Assembly (NCBI GenBank): GCA_002749535.1
Contig: MZZL01000408.1
Coordinates: forward strand, 735,465 to 799,464
Origin: Apophysomyces variabilis
Taxonomy: Eukaryota > Mucoromycota > Mucoromycetes > Mucorales > Mucoraceae
Length of the DNA: 64,000 nucleotides
Reading direction: 5' to 3'
Shown: positions 9,899 through 21,302 of the stretch, piece by piece
Layout: each line of letters starts with the position of its first letter
Position numbering within the stretch: position 1 is the first letter of the stretch
Notes under the pieces: generated by a model
What the model was told of the DNA's origin: nothing
The model's input: the letters and a program-made list of their open reading frames with translations, nothing else
Databases searched by the model: none
Position numbers and translations under genes: made by a program

Positions 9899-12800
9899 TT
9901 AAGACGAGTTGGCCCTTCCAGGTGGATATACGTCAGGCAATGAATGACCCGTCATACCCACCGCTGTGGAAGAGTAACGTCGTTCAGGATGATGATAATA
10001 TGTATGATGCAATTCATTACTGTCCTCATCGTCGTCAAACGAATCCCTACTCTGATCTGGAGAAGATGCAGAATTATGTGCAGTCTCTCCCTCTTCATCA
10101 CTTCCCAATATATGTTCCCGAGACACACTCACACCGGACTGATTTCCCACCACATCCGTTCGTTCCAGTTGTTGTGCGGGTGTGGCTCGCTTCCTTCGTA
10201 GCAGCCATCCGAACATAGATCGTGACGCCCCGCTAGCTGCCTTAGCCCCCTCTATAGCGGACTGTTGCAGCTGTTTGAGAGGTTTGGTAGCCTCCTCTGC
10301 CCGCCGCAACAGATGAGCGAGTTCAAGCGCGATATGGCTACCGCTATTTTCCCGATGGTTTGTACGTAGCTTGGCTGGTCGTGTCTGCTGTTCACCTGGA
10401 GCAGTGTATTTTATCGGTAACCAAAGTTGCGGTAATACGCCTACAAACGCTGGATTCCCGTATCGCTTTAGACCTGTGTCCAGGACACCTGGATTCAGGG
10501 TAATTGGTGGCTGTCTGAAGTCGGTATAAGCGTCAGGGATAGCTTCGTAATCATCCTCATCCAGTGCAATCTTCCGTTTCGTGGGATTCCTAGCAAGTGT
10601 ATGATCGATATTTCCAGAAGATGTGCGCTGCTTCAAGACGTTGGCAGTAGCATTCTTCCATCGACTTTTTGCTTTTGATTCTTGGTGATCATCCATCACT
10701 TTTTCGTCAGAGGAGCTGTGCATCGGAAGCTGGGTTACATTATCCCGCAGAAGTTGCATCGGTAAGGCATCACTATTTTCCTTGAAAGCAGCGTCCATTG
10801 TGAATTTAAAAATAACAGTAAGACCTATCAAAGGGATGCACAAAATGCCCAACGTATAGAAATCCTTTAGGACAAATAAACCTGCCATTGTGAGTTGAAA
10901 TACGATCATGCCGGCGATAATTCTAGGAAAAGCCATCGTCCAAAGCGCACCGGAATTTTCATACTGTCTAAAATAAACTATAGATAGACGACACATATGT
11001 CTAGGTTACGATTTTCTTTCTTTCTAGCAGTTGACTTTGACTCACCATAAAGGAGCTGATATTTGTAGACTACATAGGTTATGCAAAAGTAAAGGGTTCC
11101 GAAAGGAAGAATGATGGGTGAAATGGTGGAATATTCGAAAACAATGACGAAAACAATTAGCAATTGAGGAAACTGCATGCCGTAGTTAAATGCACTGGGT
11201 GACTGATTTTCTGCGTAATCCCGTGGTGTCCTGCAGAACAAGCGTCCAACTCCACGAACAATCAGTTCGCCTAGCAATAGCAGATTAAGTGGCATTCTAC
11301 AATGATATTCATGTAATGTTTCTGTAAGAATGGTGTGTAAAGCTTCAAGACAAAACCTACAGTAACATGCCTTGCATTATGGTATAATTAATGAAGAAAG
11401 GGGATACCTAGTCAAAAAGAGATTTAACTGCCATATGATTAGGAACTACTTCATAGCTTACGCTTGGCAGAGTCCTTGCAAGAATATTGACCACTTGTGT
11501 GGGGTTCTCAACAACATTCGTAATGGTATTAATGATTGTGCTTGCAACCGTAAACACAAGCAGTACGTTGAAAAAGAGAAAGAAAAAGTATCTGTAGCGG
11601 AATACAACAGTGATAAACAGATTTTGACCATGGATTGTCTTTCACACACTTACTTGCTAAATGTCGAAGCCGCGATCAAACTACGTGCCCGTAGACCTTG
11701 TATAGGTCCCAGCGCTAAAAGATTCAGATTAATAAACAGAGAATGGGTTATCATCCACTTCGTCCGATACCCTACCGTCAAAAATCAAGGGTAAAATTGT
11801 CATAGAGATGTTGACGAGGATTGTTGGAAGGAAACCTTGAATCAAGTTTTGCAAAAGCTCATGTTGTTCTAGGATGTCTGCTATCTGAGGTGCAGCCTTC
11901 CTGATGGCCTTGATACTGGTAAATGAGGAAACGGCTGTGATAGGGATCACCCAGAAGAAAACCAAGGCAACCGTGATACTCCAAATTAATATATCGCGCA
12001 CGATACGTTCACGTCCTCGGATGGATACATTCTGCCAGACCACGTCTCGCGGTTCGTACGCCATGACTGTTCTGCAGTTAAATGGTTCAGGATGGATCGC
12101 AATCTGTGCTGCAATGACCTAGCATTTATGCATAGATAAGTTGCTGAAGGACACAGATTTTTGAAAGAGAGCTTTACCGCGCTAGACATGTTTTCAAACG
12201 TGACAAAACCGACATTTGTCATTTCATAACCCGGTGAATTTCGCGCTTCCATTGCTTGTTTATCCAATTGTTCAAATAGCTTGGTGTAGTACTCGATTGC
12301 GTCAACTTTCGGGCCAAACAAGCCGAGAAATCCGGTTTTAACCTGCGGTCGTCTCAAAAGCTTCTTCTCGGATTGATGATTCACAAGGCCTGCGAAGAAA
12401 GTCGTATTCGTGTTTGTCTGATGTGTTTGTGCAAATCCGTCAATTTCGTGGAAAAGATGCACATCTCCCAAAACGCGGTCGGGGTCGTAAGACGGGATAT
12501 GGCATGGATTTCCCCAATATTGCGCATAAGCCTCTTCTAGACGTCTGAGGGCAGCAGCGCGTTGCTTTAGCGTCTTATTTAGCTTGTGAATATGTCGAAC
12601 AACATGGGCGCTTTTCACAGGACCCACACCAAGGTTTTCATAATACTCGGCAAGGGCCTGATCGGACCGAAGTGGCGTGGGGATTCCCGTAACAATTACC
12701 GAGCGGGAAGAAAGCGTCTTGGAAAGATTGATCAGGTAACGTGCACGCAGGTATATATATGATCGGAAGGTTTGATAAAGAAAGGCGAAGAGGATGAAGG

Positions 12801-13662
12801 TGAACAGATAACTGAGGACAAAGTAAGCTACCAGATAATTGGAAGACTCTGAAATTACAGTCATCGACATCCTGTCGATATAAGTTGTAGCGGAAGTTGT
12901 GAAAGTTCCGCTGGTGACACTAATAGGGATCAGAATTATCAATCCAAAGATGGAACAGATGCTGAAAAATTTGATAGCCATCACGATAAATTCAAGCAAC
13001 TAATTCCATAAATGGGGGGAGTGGCTGAGATTGCAATTGTATACATTGATTGTTATCTAAGCTTACCACAACAGCATCGAGTCCAACTTTGTCCAGCATC
13101 TCTTCTTTATCAATTTTAATGAGCGGAATGATCCAACCGAGAAACGAACCGGGAAGCTCCGGCGGCCGGTAGCTGTGAGATGATTAGGTTTTAATCAACA
13201 TAAACATGTACACAAGCGGTCTTGTCCCCTGTTGTCTTACCGTTTCATATTCATGCGCGGTGCAAATATCACGGTCCATCTGTTGAAAAGTTTTCATATC
13301 AATCACAGAGAGCAACATCATTGGCCAATCGGGATTTACCTTGTGCGTAGGAAACAAAAGGTAAGGAAACAAACCAAGCCAACTGATGCACAAATCATTA
13401 GTTGTGTCTCAAGTCCTCGCTGATTCTTTGCACCAGCAATAGCAACATTATATTGAGACTCATTAGCGTCACCAAAGATATTAAATTGTCGGGCGACAAG
13501 ATGAGGATGCCCGGGAGTCACGGAGTCAGCCATAGCTGCTAACGAGGACCTCGTTTGGTTTTGGATGGCTACCACTGATGACGAATCATATATAAAAGAG
13601 AAACTGGTTTCAGCTGAACGTATAAATGACGTGAGAAGGAGCACAGATGATGTAACAGACAT
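9899..13662 (-). CDS. CSC1: CSC1/OSCA/TMEM63-type stress-gated cation channel (DUF221 family)
   Basis: Ten exons (13662-13340, 13279-13241, 13172-13067, 12999-12178, 12118-11776, 11714-11654, 11591-11462, 11407-11367, 11296-11046, 10977-9899) give 1,064 residues. The first transmembrane helix (LMICASVGLVCFLTFCFL) is followed by RMNMKRYRPPELPGS and GWIIPLIKIDKEEML. Next come two helices and the family's cytosolic RNA-binding-like loop (SRSVIVTGIP, later NVGFVTFENMSSA). The block PRDVVWQNVSI begins the conserved RSN1_7TM pore region, ending near PEYENSG-like QYENSGALWTMAFPRII. The C-terminal roughly 300 residues are hydrophilic and Ser-rich, longer than in yeast Csc1 (782 aa). These proteins are osmotically or mechanically gated, calcium-permeable channels. 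One donor, GTTACT after exon 8, is non-consensus, so that junction is the least certain. Confidence 0.9.
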
Positions 13663-14656
13663 CTATCATGAAGGGAAAAGGAAAAAGGAACCGCTCGTTT
13701 GCGGGCATCCCGTTTTTATAGGAAAATAATAAACTCCGCATGTTCAACATCAGGTTGCATAGGAATAAGTCTGTGCGAGGATTCTTTGTCCAGAGAATAT
13801 GCGATTGACTAAGTGTTACAAGTTTCCTTTTACGAGATATTTTGCGTCAAACGGACAAGCGCACCAACAGGGGTTCATTGTGCTCATTTGAACCAAAAAA
13901 AAAAAAAAAAAGAGCCGCGGCGCATTTTCGATGCAATGAAGCTGAGGAAGAATACAGTTGTGCAACGGAATAGGAGTTCTGTTAGGTAAATGCAGGTTTG
14001 ACATGAAACGTCATTTTTATGTATCTTACTTCGAAATCACGCGTTAGAAGTTCATATTCATAATACCAATGTATAATCCTTCTTTGGCGTTTCGTTAATA
14101 TTCGATAAAGTCAGATCGATCAGGTGCCTGCAGCTTATCACGATCGATTACAGTCTTAATCGGGAGAGCACGATGTTGGCCTCTTGCTCTCGTTGCTGAA
14201 GATGTGTATCGTATATATCTCTTATTTAATTCTGTAATACACAGTGCAACAATTTACCTTACCAACTTGACGTTAGATATTGGAATGTCTACTTGTACAA
14301 AATCTTCTTTGTATCTTGGATATTTGTACATCCTAACTTCAGCAATCAAAGTCGGCTAAACCTAATAATCGATGGCGCGCAATCTTCTTCTAGTATGTTT
14401 TGTATATCTTTCATTTCAGTCATTGATTATTGTACTGTATTCCAATTAATGACCATTCCATAACTCTGCTTGATAGACATCGTTTTGCACCTTGAGTTTG
14501 ATGAAGAGCAATTGTGATTGGTGGATGTCCCTCAAAAAAAAAGTCCAGTGCCTTTTTGAGGCGCCGCCCGTTTCCCTTGTAGTGACTGTTATTTTGTTGT
14601 ATGGACAAGATAATCGATTTGCAGGTGGTCGAACAAACAAGCCAAGCTTTTGAACG
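13663..14656. other. intergenic DNA between divergent CSC1-like and MRPL16 genes
   Basis: Nearly 1 kb with divergent promoters. A run of 18 A at about 13894-13911 is followed directly by GAGCCGCGG. Only short unsupported ORFs are present, and I see no RNA gene. Confidence 0.5.
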
Positions 14657-15316
14657 ATGTTCAGCGCCTGCCGAAGAACTTTCTTGGGTGCTGTTTCGGC
14701 TTTCCAGCCTGCATTTCGGCCCAATGCAAGCAGTTCATTGCCTACTGCGGCAACGACGATGGCAGTGCGCTACGCCTCTAACTTTTCGCCAAAACGCACG
14801 AAATACCGCAAGGCCCACAAGGGTAAGATTCCTCTACCAACGGGTGGATCGACTCGCGGTACCACTGTGGAATTCGGCGATTACGGCTTACGTATAAAGG
14901 AGGGTGCTCGTCTTACCGCACGGCAACTCACCGCAGTTCATAACACCTTGCGTCGAAAGCTCAAGACGGTCAAAGGTTCTCAGATGTGGATGCGTGTATT
15001 CCCCGATATCCCGGTGAGCAGCAAGGGTAATGAAGTCCGTATGGGTAAAGGTAAAGGTACCTTTGAGTACTGGGCCTGCCGTGTCCCTTTGAACCGTATT
15101 ATCTTTGAAATTGGTGGTATGCGAAAGGAGATTGCCAAGGAAGCCTTCCGTCTCGTGAGTCCCAAATTACCCGTCAAGACCGAATTCGTCGAACGTGGCG
15201 CTAAGCCTGTGATAGGCGCAGGATACGTTCCTCCAGCACCTACCCATACTTCATCCTCTCAGAAGGCAATCTCATCCACACCTTCCTCTTCTTCTTCCCC
15301 TTCTTCCTCCGTCTAA
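14657..15316 (+). CDS. MRPL16: mitochondrial large-subunit ribosomal protein uL16m
   Basis: An uninterrupted 219-codon frame. The first roughly 40 residues are rich in Arg, Ser, Ala and Phe with almost no acid, as in a mitochondrial targeting sequence. The mature part starts SPKRTKYRKAHKGK, the classic L16 N-terminus. It continues with FGDYGLRIKEGARLTARQ, WMRVFPDIPVSSKGNEVRMG and the uL16 signature KGKGTFEYWACRV. The protein sits near the peptidyl-transferase centre and the tRNA acceptor arms in the mitoribosome. A Ser/Pro-rich tail of about 35 residues after the conserved domain is an extension. An internal ATG at 14759 could begin a shorter form, but the upstream start gives the better presequence. 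This is one of the few intronless genes here. Confidence 0.95.
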   Translation: MFSACRRTFLGAVSAFQPAFRPNASSSLPTAATTMAVRYASNFSPKRTKYRKAHKGKIPLPTGGSTRGTTVEFGDYGLRIKEGARLTARQLTAVHNTLRRKLKTVKGSQMWMRVFPDIPVSSKGNEVRMGKGKGTFEYWACRVPLNRIIFEIGGMRKEIAKEAFRLVSPKLPVKTEFVERGAKPVIGAGYVPPAPTHTSSSQKAISSTPSSSSSPSSSV

Positions 15317-16232
15317 AACGCGATAAAAAAAGGAATCGAGGCCTGTCGACATATACTTCGCTGATTGTAAATGACAACGAAAAAATACTTGATAGATTCG
15401 ATGGCACATAAAGAAGAAAAAATTGATCAGTTGTATGTTAGAACGAGAGTGGACTTTTGTTGGGTATTCAAGTGTACATGTGTAACAGCACGTGATGAAC
15501 TGGATCTATTTCAGAAAGAAAGAGAATCATTATGCCGCCATCTGTAAAGAACGACTATTCATCATTGTCACCACCGCAGATCCATTCTTCTGGGAAGGGG
15601 ATATGTGGTAATGCTCCAAATAGAGCCCGTTGGCTATGAAGCTAGACTACTCCGTTGTTACGGCATGTTTTTCTCTTTTTGCTTCCTTATCACGCGTCAA
15701 GAGTTTCCAAAAGAGCAACGTGCGTGCTCAAAAAGACAAGCGTGTGAATCTTTTTATTGTCCTACATGACGATAGATAACAGCAGCAAATTTTAACCTTT
15801 TTTATAATGGTGCATGTATTTTCTGCAAAAAAGAGAGAGCGGTATATCAAATTGATGACAGCCGTTTCGTCTGTTGCTGCTGGTTATGAGCAAAAAGGAA
15901 CCACGTTAAACGACGTGGCGTTCCCTTAACAGCATGACAGCTCAACTCCGCCTGATTGGTTTTCCTCGTTGCTTGTCATGGGGTCAACACGTGGAACATC
16001 ATACATTTGTAGTTTTATTTGCTGAAACATCTCGCTCCATCGAATTTGGTAAGCATAAAGTCTATTTCATTTACATCGTGGAAAATAAAAAGAAGAAAAA
16101 CAAAAGGTGAGACGAAAAAAGATGCAATTTTTAAGAAGATCACCCAGCATATAAAGGAATTTGCCAAAAACCTAACCCTCACATTGTAATTAAACAAAGA
16201 ACAAAGAAAAACGAGAAAAAAAACTATATATA
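15317..16232. other. intergenic DNA, converging 3' ends, with one strong hairpin
   Basis: No coding frame is supported. At 15897-15924 an imperfect inverted repeat (GGAAC-CACGT, 6-base loop, ACGTG-GC-GTTCC) could fold into a hairpin of about 10 bp. It lies between convergent genes. The rest is AT-rich. Confidence 0.5.
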
Positions 16233-16509
16233 TTATGATTGTTGTTGCGAATTGTTGGTCTCGGTGCGATTATGATCATGATGCAGAGCAGCCGAGCATA
16301 ATTGCGAAAGGAGCGCAAACTTGGACCCTTCTTCATCTTCTGTCGATCCCGGTGGAGACTGAGTGGCCGAAGACGTCGATGTACTTGGAACAGGCGTCAT
16401 TGGCTGCGATTTGATAAGCGTCTCAGGTTGCTGTTCCTTCTTAACCTCGGGGCTAGATCGCTCTTGCTGTTGAGACTGAGTCTGGGCATGTGAAAGCTGC
16501 TGTGGTTGT

Positions 16510-16550
<41 letters not shown>

Positions 16551-17479
16551 TTGCTGCTGTTGTTGTTGCTGTTGGTAATGTACCTGCGTCTGCGGGCTGC
16601 CATTTTCCGAATTAAAATGGTCACTGGTGAAAGGACGCGGCTGTTGAGGCGAATGATGCATCATACCATTGTAGTGCTGTTGCGTAATAGGGGGTTGATA
16701 AGGCTGTTGATGCTGGGCCTGATTATTAGCGTTTTCACCACCATTATTATTGCCAGACACCAAAACAGGGTAGCCCATGGGCGGGTAGACCGAGCTCACC
16801 ACGTAAGGTTGTGCCATCATCTGATCTTTATGGTAGGCGGCGTATTGACCGTAAGGATCATAAGGCTGACCGTACTGATTAAGGTTACTGGGATAACCGA
16901 ACGGCATGGACGACGCACGCAAGGCTGCCGGCGCATATTGTCCTTGCGTTGGCTGCTGTTGCTGGTCTGCACCCATTTCCTTGTGCCCATTTGCCTTATC
17001 CTCTGTCAAAAAATTTTTTTAATAAATTTTTTTTTCTCTTCGTTCTACAGAAACGATGTCTACTACTTACCAGGTTTCTGTCTACGCTTGTATGGACCTC
17101 GTTTGATTCCCTTTTTGCGTTCCTTTCTGACGGAATTGACACAAGTATCGGCAATACCGTACTTTAAGCAACGAGGACAAGGTCTGGCATCATCACATTT
17201 TTTGCACGCTTTTTGACAGTTGGCTATCGACTCAATTTAGTAAATTGGGTGACGGCAGCACAAAGTTTACTCACTGCATGCGTTTTTAACTTGCTTGCGC
17301 TTGGGTCGTGGATGAACGGCACCTTCAGCAAGAGCGGGATGTTGAAGAGGAGGAAGACCATTGGCATGGGTCATGATGGGTGGATTACCATTGTTCATCA
17401 CAGACGAGGTGGCTGGCGTGCCCGTAGTTGGGTAGGCCGGGGCTTGATAACCTTGTTGGTAATATGGCATAGATTGCAT
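16233..17479 (-). CDS. Zn2Cys6 binuclear-cluster transcription factor with long polyglutamine tract
   Basis: Three exons (17479-17275, 17223-17071, 17002-16233) give 375 residues; introns of 51 and 68 nt. The first intron splits the zinc cluster. The joined motif begins KNACTNCQKACKKCDDARPC and continues PRCLKYGIADTC: C-x2-C-x6-C-x5-C-x2-C-x8-C fits Gal4-type clusters, with one extra cysteine inside the x6 loop. A strongly basic stretch (RKERKKGIKRGPYKRR) follows. The rest is Gln/Pro/Tyr-rich, with a glutamine run of about 25 near residues 265-290 encoded by mixed CAG/CAA. I do not recognise a named orthologue. The lack of a fungal-specific transcription-factor middle domain makes it shorter than most Zn2Cys6 proteins. 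It is probably a nuclear DNA-binding regulator. Confidence 0.82.
16495..16574 (-). repeat. CAG/CAA trinucleotide tract encoding polyglutamine
   Basis: About 25 consecutive glutamine codons (CTG/TTG on the plus strand), mostly CAG-CAA interleaved, within the Zn2Cys6 gene. A long Leu-rich ORF on the opposite strand is only the shadow of this repeat. Confidence 0.85.
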
Positions 17480-18848
17480 ACTGTGTTATTGAAGCGGAGA
17501 GCCAACAAAAGGGTCTATGAAAAGAGTAGAAGATAGAAAAGGCCATTTAGAGTCCAGTCCCCAGTTTGAAAACTGCTAAGAAACCCTTGTTTTTTGTTTC
17601 CGTACCACTTTTGAATCTCTCAATGAGGTAAGAAAAAAAAAAGAAAGAAGAAACGAGATCAACTCAGAAGTCGCAACGAGGTAAAAGAAATAAGCCACTT
17701 TTAACGAGACCTTAACCAGTGCGGTCACGCAGAATTCGCTTTGGTAAATAACCCATTCATACTTCTTTTTGCTGTCCCCTTTCTTGTCACTTCTGGGCTG
17801 AACCCTTTTTGTTTACTAGTCTGAGCATCAAATAACATAAATGACCGACTCATCCGCAATCTATAATCTCAGAAAACCTAAGCATAAAAAGCTGAAAATT
17901 TTTCCTTTTCTTTTTCTTTCTCCTGCTGATCCGATTGTTTATAGCCAATCTCACAGCACAACAACAGAAAACCCAAAAACTGCCCGTTCTAACCATATCA
18001 TTTTACTCATCCTGTGTCAGCAGCCAAAAAAAGACATAGAATTGAACGAATGATCTGTTCTGAATGTTCCAGAATTTTTACGTGGCAAATAAGGGATGTC
18101 GCTCTTCATTGCGATTGGTGAGACCCCTATTATGGCTCATCCTAAGCGTTTGCGACTAAAAGCGTTCAGAAAGCCCTTTTTCTTAATTAGCCCCATCATC
18201 CGATAAAAGGTCCTATATCTTAATTGATCCTCGGTATCCGATATTCACCCCACTTGGTTCCACGCAAGCTTGGTAGAATCCAGACTAAACAAGTTTACTG
18301 CCAAACCTAAGCTATGTTTATGTCTTCCTCCGGCTGGATTGTACTACCTCCCCTTCTGCCTTGTATGGCTGACTTTTGGGCAATAGAGACAAAGCGCCAG
18401 GTGTGTCCTGCCACCGACTTCCTTTGGGACCATGAATCTCCGTGATGCTCATTTTAAAAGCATTCCCAATACCAGCGTGATGTACAAGCCCTTTGCAATA
18501 GAAAACAAAGCTTTAACAGACGATGCTGATTGGTCATAATGCTGCTTTTGTTTGAACATCAGTAGCTTTGCTGAATCACCCTATCTCAAACCATATAAAA
18601 TGGGAAAATAAGGCGTCCCTGGGCTAAGAGTACTCGTTCTACGAAATATAGGAAAAGAAAGCTAAGGTTTCTTTCAACAACCGCGCAAGCGTGAAAGAGA
18701 AAACGAATTAAAAACAATACTTAAAGGACTAGTTTCTCAGACAGGATCAACGATCGCTGAGGCTATCAAGTGAATGCTGAATACTTTTTTTTATGTGTAG
18801 AATGAAGTTTATAGTGAATGCTGAACACTGTAAGATTGAAACAATTTT
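17480..18848. other. gene-poor DNA upstream of the Zn2Cys6 gene
   Basis: It begins with the promoter of the Zn2Cys6 gene (A-rich and T-rich tracts). I found no supported gene. It borders a repeat-bearing stretch. Confidence 0.5.
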
Positions 18849-18930
18849 TTACGCTACTCTAAATAAATTTTGCGTCCATGCAAGGATCAAGTTTGCGCTA
18901 AAAGGGATATAAATATGCGTCATTAGTAAA
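18849..18930 (+). repeat. dispersed short repeat, copy 1
   Basis: TTACGCTACTCTAAAT, 3-4 bases, then TTTTGCGTCCATG; about 50 bp later comes AAATATGCGTC. Similar sequence recurs at 34876 and 44899. AGGACTAGT also occurs shortly upstream of copies 1 and 3. It may be a terminus or non-coding part of an old mobile element. Confidence 0.45.
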
Positions 18931-18989
18931 TGGATTATGCGGGAAATATATTTTACTTACGTGAACTTGTCCCTTCCGTGGACACAAAA

Positions 18990-19330
18990 TTCATTCGAGC
19001 AGTATAAAAGAATGTTCATGGTTAGTAAATGGAAGGATAGCTTGACATCTTTTTTTACTTACCCCCGAAGGGTAATCCTGCCCAAAGACATGGGCCGGCC
19101 CCGCACCTGTGTCGGTGAGGGCGGCGAGAGAGAGACACGGCATCTGGGAGTGGCCGGTTAGAGTGTAACGCACTGCAGAGGACTTGAAGCGATGCAACAC
19201 CTGGCGAGGACTTGGAAGCAGAAGATAATGAATGACACTGTGCATAAACAGACAACATTTCTTTTTCACTTACCTAGTGGAGTGCTGGGAGCTTACTCAC
19301 ACAACCAAGGTGGTTCGGGACAGAGGTCAT
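18990..19330 (-). other. GC-rich coding-like relic with a DTGA motif
   Basis: On the minus strand, about 19210-19065, a GC-rich frame reads QVLHRFKSSAVRYTLTGHSQ and then LAALTDTGAGPAHVFGQD before a perfect GGGTAAGT donor. Composition is clearly richer in G+C than the flanks. The DTGA motif recalls the active site of retropepsin-like aspartic proteases, but no other domain is readable. It may be an exon remnant of a retroelement or of a captured gene. Confidence 0.25.
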
Positions 19331-19887
19331 GCAGGCTAAAGGATACAGAAGAGGGACATCAGTCATTCTCTACATATAATCAATGCGAAGTAAATACCGG
19401 GGATGTTTTGGAGAACAGAGCCAAAGAATTGAAAAGGTGTTGTCCCTTCGCTTTTAAATAGTACGTGATTACTGAAACCAAAAATCACAGCATGGATAAG
19501 AAAATCGATGGATGACTTATGGATGACAACAATTCAGAGATAAGACAACAATTTTCCCGAGAGTAAAAATGGACTCAGTTTGATAGAAGGTCTTGAACAG
19601 AATGAAACATCTGTAGAGGAAATAAACCCTCTTCGTTCGTTTCTATACGTCATTGATACTATCATATCCGTCTCTGTCAGTTATGGCATCAGAAGCTGTC
19701 AAGGCAATGGTACCCAGCGCCAGTTCTGCTCACTTGTATCGCCTTACATTGCCTTACATTCCACTTTTATTTTCCCTGAATGTAGCTATGTTCTCCTTTT
19801 CTTCTATTGTACCTTAAACTTTGTCTATTAGGCAATCACAAAAGATTGGATTGCCACGGAATGAACGCTTAGTATCTTGTCATAGAT

Positions 19888-20172
19888 AATTTACCCATCC
19901 ATACACCAGTCAAGGTTAAGCAGTTGTCCGAAGAAAGAGGATACAAATGTCTCTACCTTCCTCCCTACTCTCCCTTTCTCAACCCATTAGAAGAGTTTTG
20001 GGCCAAAGTGAAAGCTGGGGTAAGAAGGGAGCCCTTACAAGTTGACGATAACATTCAAGAGCGTGATGTTCAAGCAGCGCGAAAAGTAAAGCGCCTAGAC
20101 TGTCAAAGATGGATCGACAATCTGAGAGCTTTTTCGTTAGATGAAAAAATAGAGAACCACTTCTTTAAATAA
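19888..20172 (+). pseudogene. relic of a Tc1/mariner-IS630 type (DDE_3) transposase, C-terminal part
   Basis: The frame reads VIDNLPIHTP, then LSEERGYKCLYLPPYSPFLN and PLEEFWAKVKAGVRREPL, and ends near 20172. DN-PIH and YLPPYSPxLNPxExFW are the second Asp and third Asp/Glu motifs of DDE_3 superfamily endonucleases. An in-frame TAG sits just upstream (N-A-stop-Y-L-V-I-D-N) and the N-terminal half, including the first catalytic Asp and helix-turn-helix, is not recognisable. The copy is truncated and inactive. It directly precedes the left arm of the inverted dispersed repeat. Confidence 0.8.
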
Positions 20173-20279
20173 ACTCGTCTTGCTGTGGTTTGAGATAAAC
20201 CATCTCAGTAAATAGTGAACATGGACACGACTGTACTCAAAAAAGGGTAGTCTGACGGCAAATATTTTCATCCAATCAT

Positions 20280-21180
20280 GCAAGCATATGTTTACGGTAA
20301 CAGAGCATATTACTGAAAATGAAGTCCTCATTTTACGTAAGATATTCAAGAGGTGTACGTAAGTGACTGATATGATATGGTGTTGGGAAATAAAGATGCA
20401 CCAAGTAAGATAAATAGTCTAAAACGCGAAAAATGATCTGGAGACATAAGAACGTTAATAAGCCAGTATCGCTTGTGGGTAACAATTTCAGATAAGCAAA
20501 AGAAGAGCAGAATGAATGTTTGAAGCCTAGGTACCTTCCCTGTATAACATAGCTTCTGGACCTTGATCTTACGTTGAAAAAATACAGAGCGAAGGACAAA
20601 GTTAGCATAGAAATGGTTCTCTGTTGGCAATAGATTATGTAGGAAACCGAGATCAATTGACAGTGTTCACTAAAGGTACATATCTCTAGGAACAAAGCAA
20701 TAGTTGTCCATATAAGGATCCTATCATTGAGCATTTTTATCGTATATAAAACGGATGGAGGTCAATTAGACAATATATTCAACTACTCATTGCACTTCGG
20801 AAAGCACTTGACCCTTCTCAGTACTGCTGAATTTTTTACACGAATGCCTACTTAATGATCTTCTTAATATTCTTCTACCCACTTATTGCAGCTCAACTTT
20901 CTTGACCCACACATCAAGATTGCACCCACCTACCAAAATGCTACTGAGAGCAACTCGACCCTTTGGGCCTTGTTGGAAAGCGTCAGATAATATCTAAGAC
21001 GAATTTATTCCTCTAATTCATTGCTGGACGTATTCTTTTCTCCTAACTAAAGACTTCTATATATCAAGTGAAGAGTACTACGATCGAACCAGCTTCCACG
21101 AAACTGCTTGTAATACCGGCAAAATGTTTTTGCGCGCAAAAATTACTCGAAAATACAGTATACTTATAGAGAAATAGAGA
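20280..21180 (+). repeat. dispersed repeat about 0.9 kb, copy A (inverted partner at 43895-44797)
   Basis: Read on the plus strand, this segment closely matches the reverse complement of 43895-44797. Shared runs include CATATGTTTACGGTAACAG, GTGACTGATATGATATGG and CCGGCAAAATGTTTTTGCG. Copy A is the more decayed in coding terms: several stops interrupt the frame that is open in copy B. Boundaries are read by eye and good to about 20 bp. Confidence 0.85.
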
Positions 21181-21302
21181 GATAGAGAGATAGAGAGATG
21201 AGCGTGGTGAAACAAGTGCATTATAAGGTCGCTTAAACATATCATCATTGCTCTTTTGTTGAACAGGCTCCAAGGAAACAGGCTTCTTTCCGGAAAATTA
21301 CA

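Noticed and set aside
16506..17216. 236-codon Leu-rich ORF on the plus strand
   Set aside because: It is the antisense of the polyglutamine tract and zinc-cluster exons; composition follows the repeat.
20333..20734. 133-codon minus-strand ORF in repeat copy A
   Set aside because: Antisense to the coding traces conserved between the two repeat copies; likely fortuitous.
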